Part shown: piece after piece, positions 1 through 9,651 of the stretch | How positions within the stretch are numbered: position 1 is the stretch's first letter | How the letters are laid out: every line of letters starts with the position of its first letter | NCBI GenBank assembly: GCA_039714395.1 | Contig: JBDLJH010000018.1 | Span: 5,037 to 69,036 of the forward strand | Length of the DNA stretch: 64,000 nucleotides | DNA from: JAPHSX01 sp039714395 | GTDB taxonomy: Bacteria; Pseudomonadota; Gammaproteobacteria; Thiohalomonadales; Thiohalomonadaceae | Reading direction: 5' to 3' | Program-made: the position numbers and the translations under genes | The notes under the pieces: model-generated | What the model was told of the DNA's origin: nothing | Database searches by the model: none | Seen by the model: the letters and a program-made list of their open reading frames with translations, nothing else

Positions 1-244
1 GCTCAGCCCGATCCCTGCAGGCTGGATCCCCGATATGGCGCTGGCGAATCTGGCACTGGGCGATGGCATCCACTGGCTGCTGATGAAGACGGCGATCTTC
101 ATGTTCTTTTACCTTTGGTTCCGTGCCACCTTCCCGCGTTACCGCTATGACCAGATCATGCGTCTGGGGTGGAAGGTCTTTATTCCCATTACCATTGTCT
201 GGTTGCTGGTTGTTGGGGTAATGATTATGGCTGGCTGGCTGTAA
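1..244 (+). CDS. nuoH: NADH-quinone oxidoreductase subunit H (3' part only)
   Basis: Only the last 80 or so codons are present; the gene begins before the window. The visible frame starts at base 2 and ends with a TAA at 242-244. The stretch FRATFPRYRYDQIMRLGWK is the conserved C-terminal NuoH signature, followed by a final membrane helix (IPITIVWLLVVGVMIMAG). NuoH is the membrane subunit of complex I that helps form the quinone pocket at the junction with the peripheral arm. It is followed 30 bases later by nuoI in the usual order. Confidence 0.95.
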   Translation, partial: LSPIPAGWIPDMALANLALGDGIHWLLMKTAIFMFFYLWFRATFPRYRYDQIMRLGWKVFIPITIVWLLVVGVMIMAGWL

Positions 245-274
245 TGCGGCGTAACGGCAAGATCGGATATTGAT

Positions 275-760
275 ATGAATTTATTTCGTATATTGAAGAG
301 CCTGACTCTTAAAGAATTGTGCGGTGGTCTGGGTGTTACCGGACGCTATCTGTTTCGCAAGAAATTTACCGTGCAGTACCCGGAGGAGCGTGCGCCAATG
401 TCGCCGCGTTTCCGTGGGCTGCATGCACAGCGCCGTTATCCCAGTGGTGAAGAGCGTTGCATCGCCTGCAAGCTGTGCGAGGTGGTCTGTCCGGCGATGG
501 CGATCACTATCGAGTCGGCACAGCGTGATGACGGCACCCGTCGCACTACCCGCTACGATATCGACCTGACCAAGTGTATCTTCTGCGGTTTCTGCGAAGA
601 GGCCTGTCCGGTGGACGCCATTGTTGAGACCCGCATTTACGAGTATCACGGTGAGTGCCGTGATGATCTGTTGATGACAAAAGAGAAACTGTTGGCAGTG
701 GGCGATAAGTATGAAGCGCAGATCGCCGCCGACCGTGCCGAAGATGCACCTTACCGATAG
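275..760 (+). CDS. nuoI: NADH-quinone oxidoreductase subunit I, 2x[4Fe-4S] ferredoxin-like
   Basis: 161 residues, the usual length for NuoI. Two ferredoxin motifs are visible, CIACKLCEVVCP (about residues 63-74) and CIFCGFCEEACP (about 102-113). They bind the two tetranuclear clusters (N6a/N6b) that carry electrons through the peripheral arm of complex I toward quinone. The conserved PRFRGLHAQRRYPSGEERCIACK region precedes the first motif. The gene lies between nuoH and nuoJ in the normal operon order and begins with ATG. Confidence 0.97.
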   Translation: MNLFRILKSLTLKELCGGLGVTGRYLFRKKFTVQYPEERAPMSPRFRGLHAQRRYPSGEERCIACKLCEVVCPAMAITIESAQRDDGTRRTTRYDIDLTKCIFCGFCEEACPVDAIVETRIYEYHGECRDDLLMTKEKLLAVGDKYEAQIAADRAEDAPYR

Positions 761-772
761 ACGGATGACAGC

Positions 773-1378
773 ATGAGTTTTGAGCAGATACTTTTTTATC
801 TCTTTTCCACGATGCTGGTGCTTAGCGCCGGTGCGGTGATCACGGTGCGCAACCCGGTACATGCGGCGATGTTTATGGTGCTCTGTTTTGTCACCAGCTC
901 GGCGCTATGGCTGCTGCTGGAGGCGGAGTTCCTCGCCATCACCCTGATACTGGTTTATGTCGGTGCGGTGATGGTGCTGTTCCTGTTTGTGGTGATGATG
1001 ATCGATATCAATATCGCTCGCATGCGTGAGGGCTTTTCCCGCTATCTGCCAATCGGTGGCATTGTTGCCGCCACGGCTGTGGGCATCATGGGGCTGGCGG
1101 TAGGACGTAATAATTTTGGTCTCGACAAGGTGGCGGCCCCTGCGGCCAAGCCTGCCGACTACAGCAATACCCGTGAGCTGGGTGAGCAGCTCTACACTAC
1201 CTACGTCTATCCCTTCGAGATCGCATCAGTAGTATTGCTGGTGGCCATTGTCGCCGCCATTGCCCTGACACTGCGTACCCGTCCAGGTACCCGTTACCAG
1301 AAGATTGAAGAGCAGGTGGTGGTGAAGAAGGAAGATCGACTCCGCGTGGTAAAAGTCGAGTCGGAGGAGCTTAAGTAA
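773..1378 (+). CDS. nuoJ: NADH-quinone oxidoreductase subunit J
   Basis: 201 residues with an N-terminal group of hydrophobic helices, including the conserved NuoJ pattern EAEFLAITLILVYVGAVMVLFLFVVMM (read in pieces around residues 47-75). A polar, lysine-rich tail follows a last helix (ASVVLLVAIVAAIALTL). NuoJ is a membrane subunit of complex I beside NuoK and NuoA. It starts 12 bases after nuoI. Confidence 0.96.
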   Translation: MSFEQILFYLFSTMLVLSAGAVITVRNPVHAAMFMVLCFVTSSALWLLLEAEFLAITLILVYVGAVMVLFLFVVMMIDINIARMREGFSRYLPIGGIVAATAVGIMGLAVGRNNFGLDKVAAPAAKPADYSNTRELGEQLYTTYVYPFEIASVVLLVAIVAAIALTLRTRPGTRYQKIEEQVVVKKEDRLRVVKVESEELK

Positions 1379-1421
1379 TGATTCGCGAAAACAGAAAATT
1401 AAGCGTAAGCGAGGGTGTGGC

Positions 1422-1727
1422 ATGATCGCATTGTCTGATTACCTCACGGTGGCGGCGATTCTCTTTGGTCTGAGCATGGCCGGGATTTTCATTAACCGCA
1501 AAAATGTGATCATCCTGCTGATGTGCATCGAGCTGATGCTGTTGGCAGTGAACATTAACTTCATTGCATTCTCCCACTACCTGGGTGATACAGCGGGTCA
1601 GGTTTTCGTCTTCTTTATTCTTACCGTCGCGGCGGCGGAGGCGGCCATTGGCCTCGCCATTCTGGTGGTGCTGTTCCGTAATAAGCACAGCATTAACGTC
1701 GACGACCTCGACACCTTGAAGGGGTAG
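1422..1727 (+). CDS. nuoK: NADH-quinone oxidoreductase subunit K
   Basis: 101 residues, the standard NuoK length, with three predicted membrane helices. The conserved membrane glutamates used in proton transfer are visible in the CIELMLLAVNINF segment (about residues 34-46) and the AAAEAAIGLAI segment (about 69-79). The start is the ATG at 1422, which follows a GAGGGTGTGGC purine-rich tract. The 43-base gap after nuoJ is the largest in this part of the operon. Confidence 0.96.
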   Translation: MIALSDYLTVAAILFGLSMAGIFINRKNVIILLMCIELMLLAVNINFIAFSHYLGDTAGQVFVFFILTVAAAEAAIGLAILVVLFRNKHSINVDDLDTLKG

Positions 1728-1733
1728 GGCGGA

Positions 1734-3731
1734 ATGGAGAATATCTACAATCTGAGCCTGATAATTGTCCTGGCCCCGCTGGTCGGTTCGATCATTGCTG
1801 GTCTATTTGGTAGCAGTATCGGCCGCAAGGGTGCACACACTGTTACTACCCTTGGTGTTGCTATCGCCTTTGTCCTCTCTGCCGTAGTGTTCAAGCAGAT
1901 CGTTGTCGATGAGATCGGTATCTTAAATCAGACCGTATACACTTGGCTGGTCTCCGAGGGGATCAGTTTTGAGGTCGGTTTCCTGGTTGATCAGCTGACT
2001 GCGATGATGATGGTGGTCGTCACCTTCGTCTCACTGATGGTACACATCTATACCATTGGCTACATGAGTCATGATGAGGAGAACTGGCCAGAGGGTTCAC
2101 TTGCCGGTACCAATAGCTACCAGCGTTTCTTCAGCTACATCTCGCTCTTTACCTTCTCCATGCTGGTGCTGGTAATGGCCAATAACTTCATGCAGCTGTT
2201 TTTTGGCTGGGAAGCGGTGGGCCTGGTCTCTTATCTGCTGATCGGTTTCTGGTCGGTACGTGAGACCGCGGTCTACGCCAACCTTAAGGCCTTCCTGGTG
2301 AACCGCGTGGGTGACTTCGGCTTTCTGCTGGGTATCGCGGCAGTGCTGATGACCTTTAACAGTCTCGATTACAGCGCGGTATTTGGTAATGCAGAGCTGC
2401 ACAAGGATCTTACCTATAGCATCTTCCCCGGTACCGAGTGGAGCATGATGACGGTGATCTGTATCCTGCTGTTCATCGGTGCCATGGGTAAGTCGGCACA
2501 GGTACCGCTGCATGTGTGGCTGCCCGACTCGATGGAAGGTCCGACCCCGATCTCTGCACTGATTCATGCAGCAACCATGGTTACCGCCGGTATCTTCATG
2601 GTGGCACGTATGTCTCCGCTGTATGAATTATCCGAGACAGCACTAAGTTTCATTTTGATCATCGGTGCGATTACCGCACTGTTCATGGGCTTTCTTGGCC
2701 TGATCCAGCACGACATCAAGCGTGTGGTGGCCTATTCAACGCTGTCGCAGCTCGGTTATATGACAGTGGCCCTTGGTGCTTCGGCCTACGCCGCCGGTGT
2801 GTTCCACCTGATGACCCACGCCTTTTTCAAGGCGTTGCTGTTCCTCGGGGCCGGCTCAGTGATCATTGCCATGCACCACAAGCAGGACATGCGTGAGATG
2901 GGCGGTCTGCGCAAGTACATGCCGATCACCTGGATCACCTCGCTGATTGGCTCATTGGCCCTCATTGGTACCCCGTTCTTTGCCGGCTTCTACTCCAAGG
3001 ACACCATCATCATGGCGGTGGGCGAGTCGACCCTCCCTGGTTCCAGCTTTGCCTTTGCCGCGGTGCTGGCCGGTGTCTTTATCACCGCACTCTACAGCTT
3101 CCGTATGTACTTCATGGTGTTCCATGGTGAAGAGCGGATGGATCACCACACCAAAGAGCATTTGCACGAAACCCCATGGGTCGTCACCCTGCCGCTGGTG
3201 TTGCTGGCGATCCCCTCGGTGGTGATCGGTGCCATCTTTGTGATGGATATGCCCTTCGGTGACTTCTTCGGTCAGGCGATCTTTGTTGCTCCTGAGCACG
3301 ATGTACTGGCAAAAGTCGGTGAGCATATTCATGGCTGGTGGGGGATGGCGCTGCACGGCTTCATGACTCCTGCCTTCTGGCTAGCGGCTGGTGGTGTTCT
3401 GACCGCCTGGTGGATGCACAAGAAAGGACTGGACATCGCCGTGGTGATGAAGGAGCGCTTCGGCTTCCTCTACAAGATTCTCGATAACAAGTACTGGGCT
3501 GATGAGCTCTACGCCAATGTCTTTGCCGCCGGTGGTCGCGGACTGGGTACTGGCCTGTGGAAGGTGGGTGATGTGACCCTTATCGACGGTCTTATGGTCA
3601 ATGGTTCGGCGCGTGTGGTGGGGATGCTGTCAGCAGTCGTCCGCCGCTTGCAGTCCGGTTATCTTTATCACTACGCCTTCGTCATGATTATCGGTCTATT
3701 GGCGCTGTTCAGCCTGTTTATTTTCAGGTAA
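1734..3731 (+). CDS. nuoL: NADH-quinone oxidoreductase subunit L (antiporter-like proton channel)
   Basis: 665 residues, with the multi-helix proton_antipo core and the long C-terminal lateral helix region typical of NuoL. Conserved stretches include FFGWEAVGLVSYLLIGFW (about 145-162), GKSAQVPLHVWLPDSMEGPTP (about 253-273) and HIKRVVAYSTLSQLGYM-like sequence (about 325-345), which carry the key Glu/Lys/His residues of the proton path. It starts 6 bases after nuoK. Confidence 0.97.
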   Translation: MENIYNLSLIIVLAPLVGSIIAGLFGSSIGRKGAHTVTTLGVAIAFVLSAVVFKQIVVDEIGILNQTVYTWLVSEGISFEVGFLVDQLTAMMMVVVTFVSLMVHIYTIGYMSHDEENWPEGSLAGTNSYQRFFSYISLFTFSMLVLVMANNFMQLFFGWEAVGLVSYLLIGFWSVRETAVYANLKAFLVNRVGDFGFLLGIAAVLMTFNSLDYSAVFGNAELHKDLTYSIFPGTEWSMMTVICILLFIGAMGKSAQVPLHVWLPDSMEGPTPISALIHAATMVTAGIFMVARMSPLYELSETALSFILIIGAITALFMGFLGLIQHDIKRVVAYSTLSQLGYMTVALGASAYAAGVFHLMTHAFFKALLFLGAGSVIIAMHHKQDMREMGGLRKYMPITWITSLIGSLALIGTPFFAGFYSKDTIIMAVGESTLPGSSFAFAAVLAGVFITALYSFRMYFMVFHGEERMDHHTKEHLHETPWVVTLPLVLLAIPSVVIGAIFVMDMPFGDFFGQAIFVAPEHDVLAKVGEHIHGWWGMALHGFMTPAFWLAAGGVLTAWWMHKKGLDIAVVMKERFGFLYKILDNKYWADELYANVFAAGGRGLGTGLWKVGDVTLIDGLMVNGSARVVGMLSAVVRRLQSGYLYHYAFVMIIGLLALFSLFIFR

Positions 3732-3755
3732 TAAAAATTTTAAAGGGTAGGCTAC

Positions 3756-5288
3756 ATGTTTGCTGATTTACCACTGCTGAGTCTAGTGATATGGGTGCCG
3801 ATTATCGGCGGCCTGTTGGTGTTGCTGACGGGAAGCGGACGTTCGGGTCTACAGGCCAAGGTGTTGTCACTGCTGGTGTCACTACTCACCTTTGCACTGT
3901 CTATCCCGCTGTATAGCGGTTTCGATATGACCAGCGCCCAGATGCAGTTTGTTGAACTGTCACCCTGGATCGACAGCTTTAAAATTAATTACCATCTGGG
4001 TGTCGACGGTATCTCCATGCCGTTGATCCTGCTCACCAGCTTTACTACCGTACTGGTAGTGTTAGCCGGTTGGGATGTGATCAAAAAGAGCCCTGCTCAG
4101 TACATGGCAGCCTTCCTTATTATGGAAGGTCTGATGATCGGTGTCTTTGCTGCACTCGATGCGATGCTGTTCTACGTCTTCTGGGAGGCGATGCTGATCC
4201 CGATGTTCCTCGTTATCGGGATCTGGGGTGGAGATAATCGTGTTTACGCCACCATTAAGTTCTTCCTTTACACCTTCCTCGGTTCGGTGTTCATGCTGGT
4301 GGCCCTTATCTACCTCTATTTCCAAACCGATAGCTTCGCCATTCTTGACTACCATGATGTGAAGATTGGTCTGACCGCACAGATCTGGATCTTCTTCGCC
4401 TTCCTTCTCGCCTTCGCGGTGAAGGTGCCGATGTGGCCGGTACATACCTGGTTGCCCGACGCCCACGTACAGGCCCCCACCGGTGGTTCGGTGATCCTGG
4501 CGGCAATCATGTTGAAACTCGGTGCCTACGGTTTCCTGCGTTTCTCTTTACCGATTACACCTGATGCGGCCCACAACCTCGACTGGTTGATGATCGGCCT
4601 GTCGCTGATCGCCGTTGCCTATATCGGTTTTGTGGCACTGGTGCAGCAGGATATGAAAAAGCTCATCGCCTACTCATCCATTTCACACATGGGCTTTGTC
4701 ACTCTCGGTTTTTTCATCGCCTGGACTATCGCCGAGAACACCGGCAGCTTTAGTGGTGCGGTGATGGGTATGTCAGGGGGCGTGGTGCAGATGATCGCTC
4801 ACGGCTTTGTCTCTGGCGCGATGTTCCTTTGTGTTGGTGTGGTTTATGACCGCATGCACTCACGGCAAATTGCCGATTACGGCGGTGTGGTGCACGTGAT
4901 GCCCAAGTTCGCAGGCTTCATGGTGCTGTTTGCCATGGCCAACGCCGGCCTGCCGGGTACTGCCGGTTTTGTTGGTGAGTTCATGGTCATCCTCAGCGCC
5001 TTTAAGGCCAACTTCTGGATCGCCTTTGTTGCTGCTACCACCTTGATCCTCGGCGCCGGTTATACCCTGTGGATGGTGAAGCGGGTGATCTTTGGTGAAA
5101 TTACCAACGATAAGGTGGCCGCCCTGCAGGATATCAACTCTCGTGAGTATTTTGTCCTTGCCACTCTGGCGGTAGCGGTACTGTTCTTTGGTCTCTATCC
5201 GGCACCGTTGCTGGAGGTGATGGACGCCACGGTACGACATTTGATTGAACATATTGCGGTCAGCAAAGTACCGCTTGGCGCAATGTAA
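3756..5288 (+). CDS. nuoM: NADH-quinone oxidoreductase subunit M (antiporter-like proton channel)
   Basis: 510 residues. The family signatures LFYVFWEAMLIPMFLVIGIWGG (read from about residue 137), FAVKVPMWPVHTWLPDAHV and QDMKKLIAYSSISHMGFV are all present, giving the conserved Glu and Lys residues of the second antiporter-like module of complex I. It lies between nuoL and nuoN with 24- and 9-base gaps. Confidence 0.97.
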   Translation: MFADLPLLSLVIWVPIIGGLLVLLTGSGRSGLQAKVLSLLVSLLTFALSIPLYSGFDMTSAQMQFVELSPWIDSFKINYHLGVDGISMPLILLTSFTTVLVVLAGWDVIKKSPAQYMAAFLIMEGLMIGVFAALDAMLFYVFWEAMLIPMFLVIGIWGGDNRVYATIKFFLYTFLGSVFMLVALIYLYFQTDSFAILDYHDVKIGLTAQIWIFFAFLLAFAVKVPMWPVHTWLPDAHVQAPTGGSVILAAIMLKLGAYGFLRFSLPITPDAAHNLDWLMIGLSLIAVAYIGFVALVQQDMKKLIAYSSISHMGFVTLGFFIAWTIAENTGSFSGAVMGMSGGVVQMIAHGFVSGAMFLCVGVVYDRMHSRQIADYGGVVHVMPKFAGFMVLFAMANAGLPGTAGFVGEFMVILSAFKANFWIAFVAATTLILGAGYTLWMVKRVIFGEITNDKVAALQDINSREYFVLATLAVAVLFFGLYPAPLLEVMDATVRHLIEHIAVSKVPLGAM

Positions 5289-5297
5289 CGGGGCCCC

Positions 5298-6737
5298 ATG
5301 ATGAATTTCGAGACGCCTAACTTTATCCCCGCCATCCCCGAGATGTTCGTCCTCGGTATGGTCTGCTTTATTCTCATTCTGGACCTGTTCCTCAGCGAGC
5401 GCAGCCGGATTGTCACCTATCTGCTGACCCAGGCTACTCTGGTGGGAGCCTTCATCCTCAGCCTTTCTCTCTACAGTAGTGAGAGCCAGCTGACCTTTAG
5501 TAATACCTTTGTGCTTGATCCGATGGCCTCGGTGTTGAAGATGGCTGTCTACTTTGCCGCCTTCACGGTATTCCTCTACAGCCGTGGCTACCTGCGTGAG
5601 CGCGGTATGTTCCGCGGTGAGTTCTTTGTGCTGGGCCTGTTTGGTGTGCTGGGGATGATGGTAATGATCTCCGCTCACAGTATGCTGACCATTTACATGG
5701 GACTGGAGCTCCTGTCGCTATCCATGTACGCGATGGTGGCGATGCAGCGTGACTCTGCAGTGGCCGCCGAGGCGGCGATGAAATATTTCATCCTTGGTGC
5801 GATGGCCTCGGCGATGCTGCTCTACGGCATGTCGATGATCTATGGGGTTACCGGTAGCCTGGATCTGGGTGAGATAAGCAGTGCCGTAGAAGGGAAGGGG
5901 AATCAGTTGATCCTGATCTTCGGTCTAGTCTTCCTGATGGTCGGTGTTGCCTTCAAGCTTGGTGCAGTGCCTTTCCACATGTGGGTACCCGATGTGTACC
6001 ACGGTGCCCCAACTGCTGTAACCCTCTATATCAGTACCGCACCAAAGCTGGCCGCATTCGCCATGATGATGCGTCTTTTGGTGGATGGGCTGGGCGGTCT
6101 ACAGGCTCAGTGGCATGACATCCTGATGCTACTGGCAGTACTGTCGCTGGCCATTGGTAATGTCGTTGCCATTGCCCAGACCAATATCAAGCGCATGCTC
6201 GCCTACTCGGGAATATCCCATGTCGGTTTCCTGTTGTTGGGCGTTCTCTCCGGTACGCAGGAGGGCTACGCTGCAGGTATGTTCTACGCCATCGTCTACG
6301 TCATTATGGGACTTGGTGGGTTTGGTATGGTGATCCTGATGAGCCGTGCCGGTTTCGAGGCCGATAAGCTGGATGATTACAAGGGACTTAACGAGCGAAG
6401 CCCCTGGTTTGCCCTGATGATGATGTTCCTGATGTTCTCGATGGCCGGGGTACCCCCCTTCATCGGTTTCTGGGCCAAGCTCTCGGTGATCCAGGCCGTG
6501 GTCGATGTCGATATGGTATGGCTGGCAGCGGTTGCCGTGATCTTCTCGGTGATCGGTGCCTTCTACTACCTGCGGGTGATCAAGTTGATGTACTTTGACA
6601 AGCCGCTGGATGGGTCTTCGTTTAAACCTTCACTGGATGTGGCAGCGATATTTAGTGTCAATGCGATTGCGGTGTTGCTGATCGGCCTCTTTCCCTCCTC
6701 GCTGATGGTTATCTGTAAGCAGGCGATGGGGTTGTAG
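5298..6737 (+). CDS. nuoN: NADH-quinone oxidoreductase subunit N (antiporter-like proton channel)
   Basis: 479 residues. Conserved features are MGLELLSLSMYAMVAM (around 134-149), AFKLGAVPFHMWVPDVYHGAP (around 216-236) and NIKRMLAYSGISHVGF (around 297-312), the Glu/Lys pattern of the third antiporter-like subunit. It is the last nuo gene and is followed by a rho-independent terminator at 6783-6812, marking the end of the complex I operon. Confidence 0.97.
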   Translation: MMNFETPNFIPAIPEMFVLGMVCFILILDLFLSERSRIVTYLLTQATLVGAFILSLSLYSSESQLTFSNTFVLDPMASVLKMAVYFAAFTVFLYSRGYLRERGMFRGEFFVLGLFGVLGMMVMISAHSMLTIYMGLELLSLSMYAMVAMQRDSAVAAEAAMKYFILGAMASAMLLYGMSMIYGVTGSLDLGEISSAVEGKGNQLILIFGLVFLMVGVAFKLGAVPFHMWVPDVYHGAPTAVTLYISTAPKLAAFAMMMRLLVDGLGGLQAQWHDILMLLAVLSLAIGNVVAIAQTNIKRMLAYSGISHVGFLLLGVLSGTQEGYAAGMFYAIVYVIMGLGGFGMVILMSRAGFEADKLDDYKGLNERSPWFALMMMFLMFSMAGVPPFIGFWAKLSVIQAVVDVDMVWLAAVAVIFSVIGAFYYLRVIKLMYFDKPLDGSSFKPSLDVAAIFSVNAIAVLLIGLFPSSLMVICKQAMGL

Positions 6738-6782
6738 CTTTACTCATCAGGTTTGCTAGCAAGCCGCTTTTATGTTTTATTC

Positions 6783-6812
6783 AACGCCCCGGTAGTTACC
6801 GGGGCGTTTTTC
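6783..6812 (+). terminator. Rho-independent terminator after nuoN
   Basis: A GC-rich stem (AACGCCCCGGTA paired with TACCGGGGCGTT, 2-base loop) is followed by a T run. It sits 45 bases after the nuoN stop and most likely ends the nuo transcript. Confidence 0.9.
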
Positions 6813-6975
6813 ATGAACCTCTAATAATGGTCTCTTCGTCCGATTACGGTGTTGCGGCACTTTCTGCGATGCTCATTAACGATTTGAGTTAACTGCGCTT
6901 CTCGAAAGCACCGCGCCTGATCCTCGAACGAATATCCTAATTATTAGAGGCTCATACAAGCTTACGGAGTATTCC

Positions 6976-7293
6976 ATGACTGCAGTGCAATCGAGCTGGT
7001 TAATCATTGCCATCGCCTTTATTGTTGCCAATCTCCCCTGGTTGAGTGACCGTGTATTACTGGTGCTGGAGCCAAAGGAGGGGGTTAAGCATGCCGCCTG
7101 GCGCTGGTTGGAGTGGTTGATTCTGTTTTTCATTGTTGGCGCCATAGCATTGGGAATGGAGCAGAAACTTAATGGTGAGACCTACCCTCAGGATTGGGAG
7201 TTTTATGCCATTGGTCTGTGCCTGTTTCTGGTGTTTGCTCTGCCCGGTTTTATCTACCGATACGATTTACGCCAGCTATTACAAAGGCGCTGA
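6976..7293 (+). CDS. DUF2818 family small membrane protein
   Basis: 105 residues with three hydrophobic segments: SWLIIAIAFIVANLPWL near the start, LEWLILFFIVGAIALGM in the middle and FYAIGLCLFLVFALPGFIYRY near the end. The sequence and its place directly after nuoN match the DUF2818 family, commonly found next to complex I genes in beta- and gammaproteobacteria. Function is unknown. A terminator separates it from nuoN, so it probably has its own promoter in the 6815-6960 interval. Confidence 0.8.
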   Translation: MTAVQSSWLIIAIAFIVANLPWLSDRVLLVLEPKEGVKHAAWRWLEWLILFFIVGAIALGMEQKLNGETYPQDWEFYAIGLCLFLVFALPGFIYRYDLRQLLQRR

Positions 7294-7366
7294 AATATTT
7301 GTTAAAAAAAGACAATTGCGGCTTGCTATGAACAGGGGCCATATGTAGAATGCGCAGCTTAACGAT

Positions 7367-7443
<77 letters not shown>

Positions 7444-7450
7444 AATCAAC

Positions 7451-7477
7451 AAAAAGCCCCACTTGTGGGGCTTTTTG
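7451..7477 (+). terminator. Rho-independent terminator after the initiator tRNA
   Basis: The stem AAAAAGCCCCAC / GTGGGGCTTTTT with a 2-base loop and U-rich end lies 7 bases past the tRNA CCA. It probably ends the tRNA transcript or partly uncouples it from rimP. Confidence 0.9.
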
Positions 7478-7559
7478 TTAGGTGAAGTATTCTGACATGA
7501 GACATAGCGTGAGTTTGTTTAAAACGCTATAATCCGGGCCAGTTGTAGATGTATGTGAT

Positions 7560-7579
7560 GGGCCTTGGGCCCTTTTTTT
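7560..7579 (+). terminator. Attenuator-like hairpin in the rimP leader
   Basis: A short stem GGGCC-TTG-GGCCC is followed directly by seven T residues and ends 15 bases before the rimP start. It resembles a second, weaker intrinsic terminator inside the leader of the NusA operon. In E. coli the metY-nusA leader also has termination sites, and the operon is controlled by NusA. That this hairpin regulates here is inference. Confidence 0.55.
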
Positions 7580-7594
7580 GTTTCCGGGGAAAAA

Positions 7595-8050
7595 ATGGCG
7601 CAGGCCAGTGACAAAATAGTGGCAATAGTCGAGCCAGCGGTAAGTGCTTTAGGCTTCGAGCTAGTCGGCATAGAGCATATGTCGCAGGGTCGCCACTCGC
7701 TGCTGCGTATATATATTGATCACGAGAATGGGATCACCGTTGATGACTGTGGCCATGTTAGCCACCAGGTGAGTGCGGTTCTCGATGTGGAAGACCCAAT
7801 TCGCGGCATGTATACCCTTGAGGTCTCTTCGCCGGGACTGGAGCGTCCACTCTTTACGCTGGAGCATTATGAGCGTTTCGTTGGCGATCTGGCCGAGATT
7901 CGTATGCATGCACCGATAAGTGGTCGTCGCAAGTTTAAGGGCCGGATCCAGGGTGTAGACGGCGACGAAGTAGTTGTTGAAGTGGACGGTGATGAGTGTC
8001 GTTTGCCGATAGGTAATATCGACAAGGCACACCTGATTCATGAATGGTAA
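7595..8050 (+). CDS. rimP: Ribosome maturation factor RimP
   Basis: 151 residues from the ATG at 7595, chosen over an upstream in-frame TTG because GGGGAAAAA lies just before this ATG and the upstream codons lie in the leader hairpin. It has the RimP pattern LGFELVGIEH near the N-terminus, RIYIDHENGITVDDC in the middle and LEVSSPGLERPL around 84-95. RimP helps assemble the 30S subunit. It is the first protein gene of the nusA-infB operon. Confidence 0.96.
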   Translation: MAQASDKIVAIVEPAVSALGFELVGIEHMSQGRHSLLRIYIDHENGITVDDCGHVSHQVSAVLDVEDPIRGMYTLEVSSPGLERPLFTLEHYERFVGDLAEIRMHAPISGRRKFKGRIQGVDGDEVVVEVDGDECRLPIGNIDKAHLIHEW

Positions 8051-8128
8051 GCGACTGATGTTTCAGTCGATAGTTGATTCTGTGATCCCAGTGATGGGAT
8101 CTGGCTGGGGGCACATAGAGGCTGTCTT

Positions 8129-9631
8129 ATGAGCAAAGAAATTCTACTGGTTGTAGACGCAGTTTCGAATGAAAAGGGCGTTGACGCAGAGATTATTTTT
8201 GAAGCAATGGAGGTTGCACTGGCAACCGCTTCAAAGAAGAAGCACGGTGGTGATGTAGCCATTCGTGTCAGCATCGACCGCGAAACTGGCGATTACGATA
8301 CTTTCCGTCGCTGGGAAGTAATGGATGACGCCGAGACTCAGGTGCTGGAAAATCCCGAGCGCGAGATCACCCTTGGTGCGGCACAGATAGATGAGCCTGA
8401 GATCCAGCCGGGCGAGTTCACTGAAGAGCAGATCGAATCGGTCGAGTTTGGTCGCATTGCCGCCCAAACCGCCAAGCAGGTCATCGTACAAAAGGTACGT
8501 GAGGCCGAACGTGCACAGGTCGTTGAGGCCTACCAGGACCGCATCGGCGAGCTAATCAATGGCGTGGTTAAACGCCTGGATCGCGGCAGCGTGATCCTCG
8601 ATATGGGTAACAATGTCGAAGCATTGATTCCCCGTGAACACCTTATTCCCCGTGAGCCAGTACGTCCCGGTGACCGTCTACGCGGTTATCTATTTGAGGT
8701 TAGCTCCGAGCCACGTGGTCCGCAGTTATTCGTTAGTCGTACCATACCTGAGTTTATTATTGAGCTGTTTAAACTTGAGGTTCCCGAGGTGGGTGAAGGG
8801 CTTATCGATATTATGGGTGCAGCACGTGATCCAGGCCTGCGAGCCAAAATCGCGGTTCGCTCCAACGACCAACGCATTGACCCGGTTGGTGCCTGTGTTG
8901 GTATGCGTGGTTCACGCGTGCAGTCGGTAACCAATGAGATGGGCGGTGAGCGTGTCGATATCGTGTTGTGGAATGAGAATACGGCACAGTACGTGATCAA
9001 TGCCATGGCCCCGGCCGAGGTACTCTCCATCGTTGTCGATGAGGATTCCGACAGCATGGACATCGCGGTAGATGAAGAGCAGCTGTCCCAAGCCATCGGT
9101 CGCGGTGGCCAGAATGTGCGCCTGGCCAGTGAGCTGACCGGCTGGGAACTCAACGTGATGACCGAGGCCCAGGCCGAGGAGAAGAACGAGGCCGAGGCCG
9201 GTAACCTGGTCGCCATGTTCAGGGATGCCCTGACCGTAGACGAAGATGTTGCCGTCATTCTGGTGCAGGAGGGCTTCTCCAGTCTTGAAGAGGTTGCCTA
9301 CGTACCCGAGAGCGAGATGCTTGAGATTGAAGAGTTCGATGAGGACATTGTCTCAGAGCTACGCGCTCGCGCTAAAGATGTTCTGGTGACCCGAGAGATC
9401 AGTAGCGAAGAGCACGGCGGTGCCGAGCCCGAGCAGGATCTGCTGGAGATGGAGGGTATGGACCCCACATTGGCCGAGGCGCTTGCCGCCAAAGGCGTGG
9501 CGACCATGGAAGACCTGGCTGAATTGGCAGTAGATGAATTGATGGAGATCGACGGCATGGATGAAGAGCGTGCCGGTCAGTTGATTATGACTGCACGGGC
9601 TCCCTGGTTTGCAGGCGAGCAAGAAGGCTGA
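8129..9631 (+). CDS. nusA: Transcription termination/antitermination factor NusA
   Basis: 500 residues. An N-terminal RNA-polymerase-binding domain (about 1-125) is followed by an S1 domain (about 135-200, with GVVKRLDRGSVILDMG), two KH domains (about 230-345, with GRGGQNVRLASELTGW) and two C-terminal acidic helix-hairpin-helix repeats (about 365-495). The last are characteristic of gamma/betaproteobacterial NusA. It modulates pausing, termination and antitermination. It starts 78 bases after rimP and lies 20 bases before infB. Confidence 0.97.
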   Translation: MSKEILLVVDAVSNEKGVDAEIIFEAMEVALATASKKKHGGDVAIRVSIDRETGDYDTFRRWEVMDDAETQVLENPEREITLGAAQIDEPEIQPGEFTEEQIESVEFGRIAAQTAKQVIVQKVREAERAQVVEAYQDRIGELINGVVKRLDRGSVILDMGNNVEALIPREHLIPREPVRPGDRLRGYLFEVSSEPRGPQLFVSRTIPEFIIELFKLEVPEVGEGLIDIMGAARDPGLRAKIAVRSNDQRIDPVGACVGMRGSRVQSVTNEMGGERVDIVLWNENTAQYVINAMAPAEVLSIVVDEDSDSMDIAVDEEQLSQAIGRGGQNVRLASELTGWELNVMTEAQAEEKNEAEAGNLVAMFRDALTVDEDVAVILVQEGFSSLEEVAYVPESEMLEIEEFDEDIVSELRARAKDVLVTREISSEEHGGAEPEQDLLEMEGMDPTLAEALAAKGVATMEDLAELAVDELMEIDGMDEERAGQLIMTARAPWFAGEQEG

Positions 9632-9651
9632 AGGGCAGGAGAATAGAGTAG

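Noticed and set aside
4860..5678. A 272-codon minus-strand frame opposite nuoM/nuoN
   Set aside because: It is the antisense of two highly conserved genes, and its His/Gln-rich composition is typical of shadow frames.
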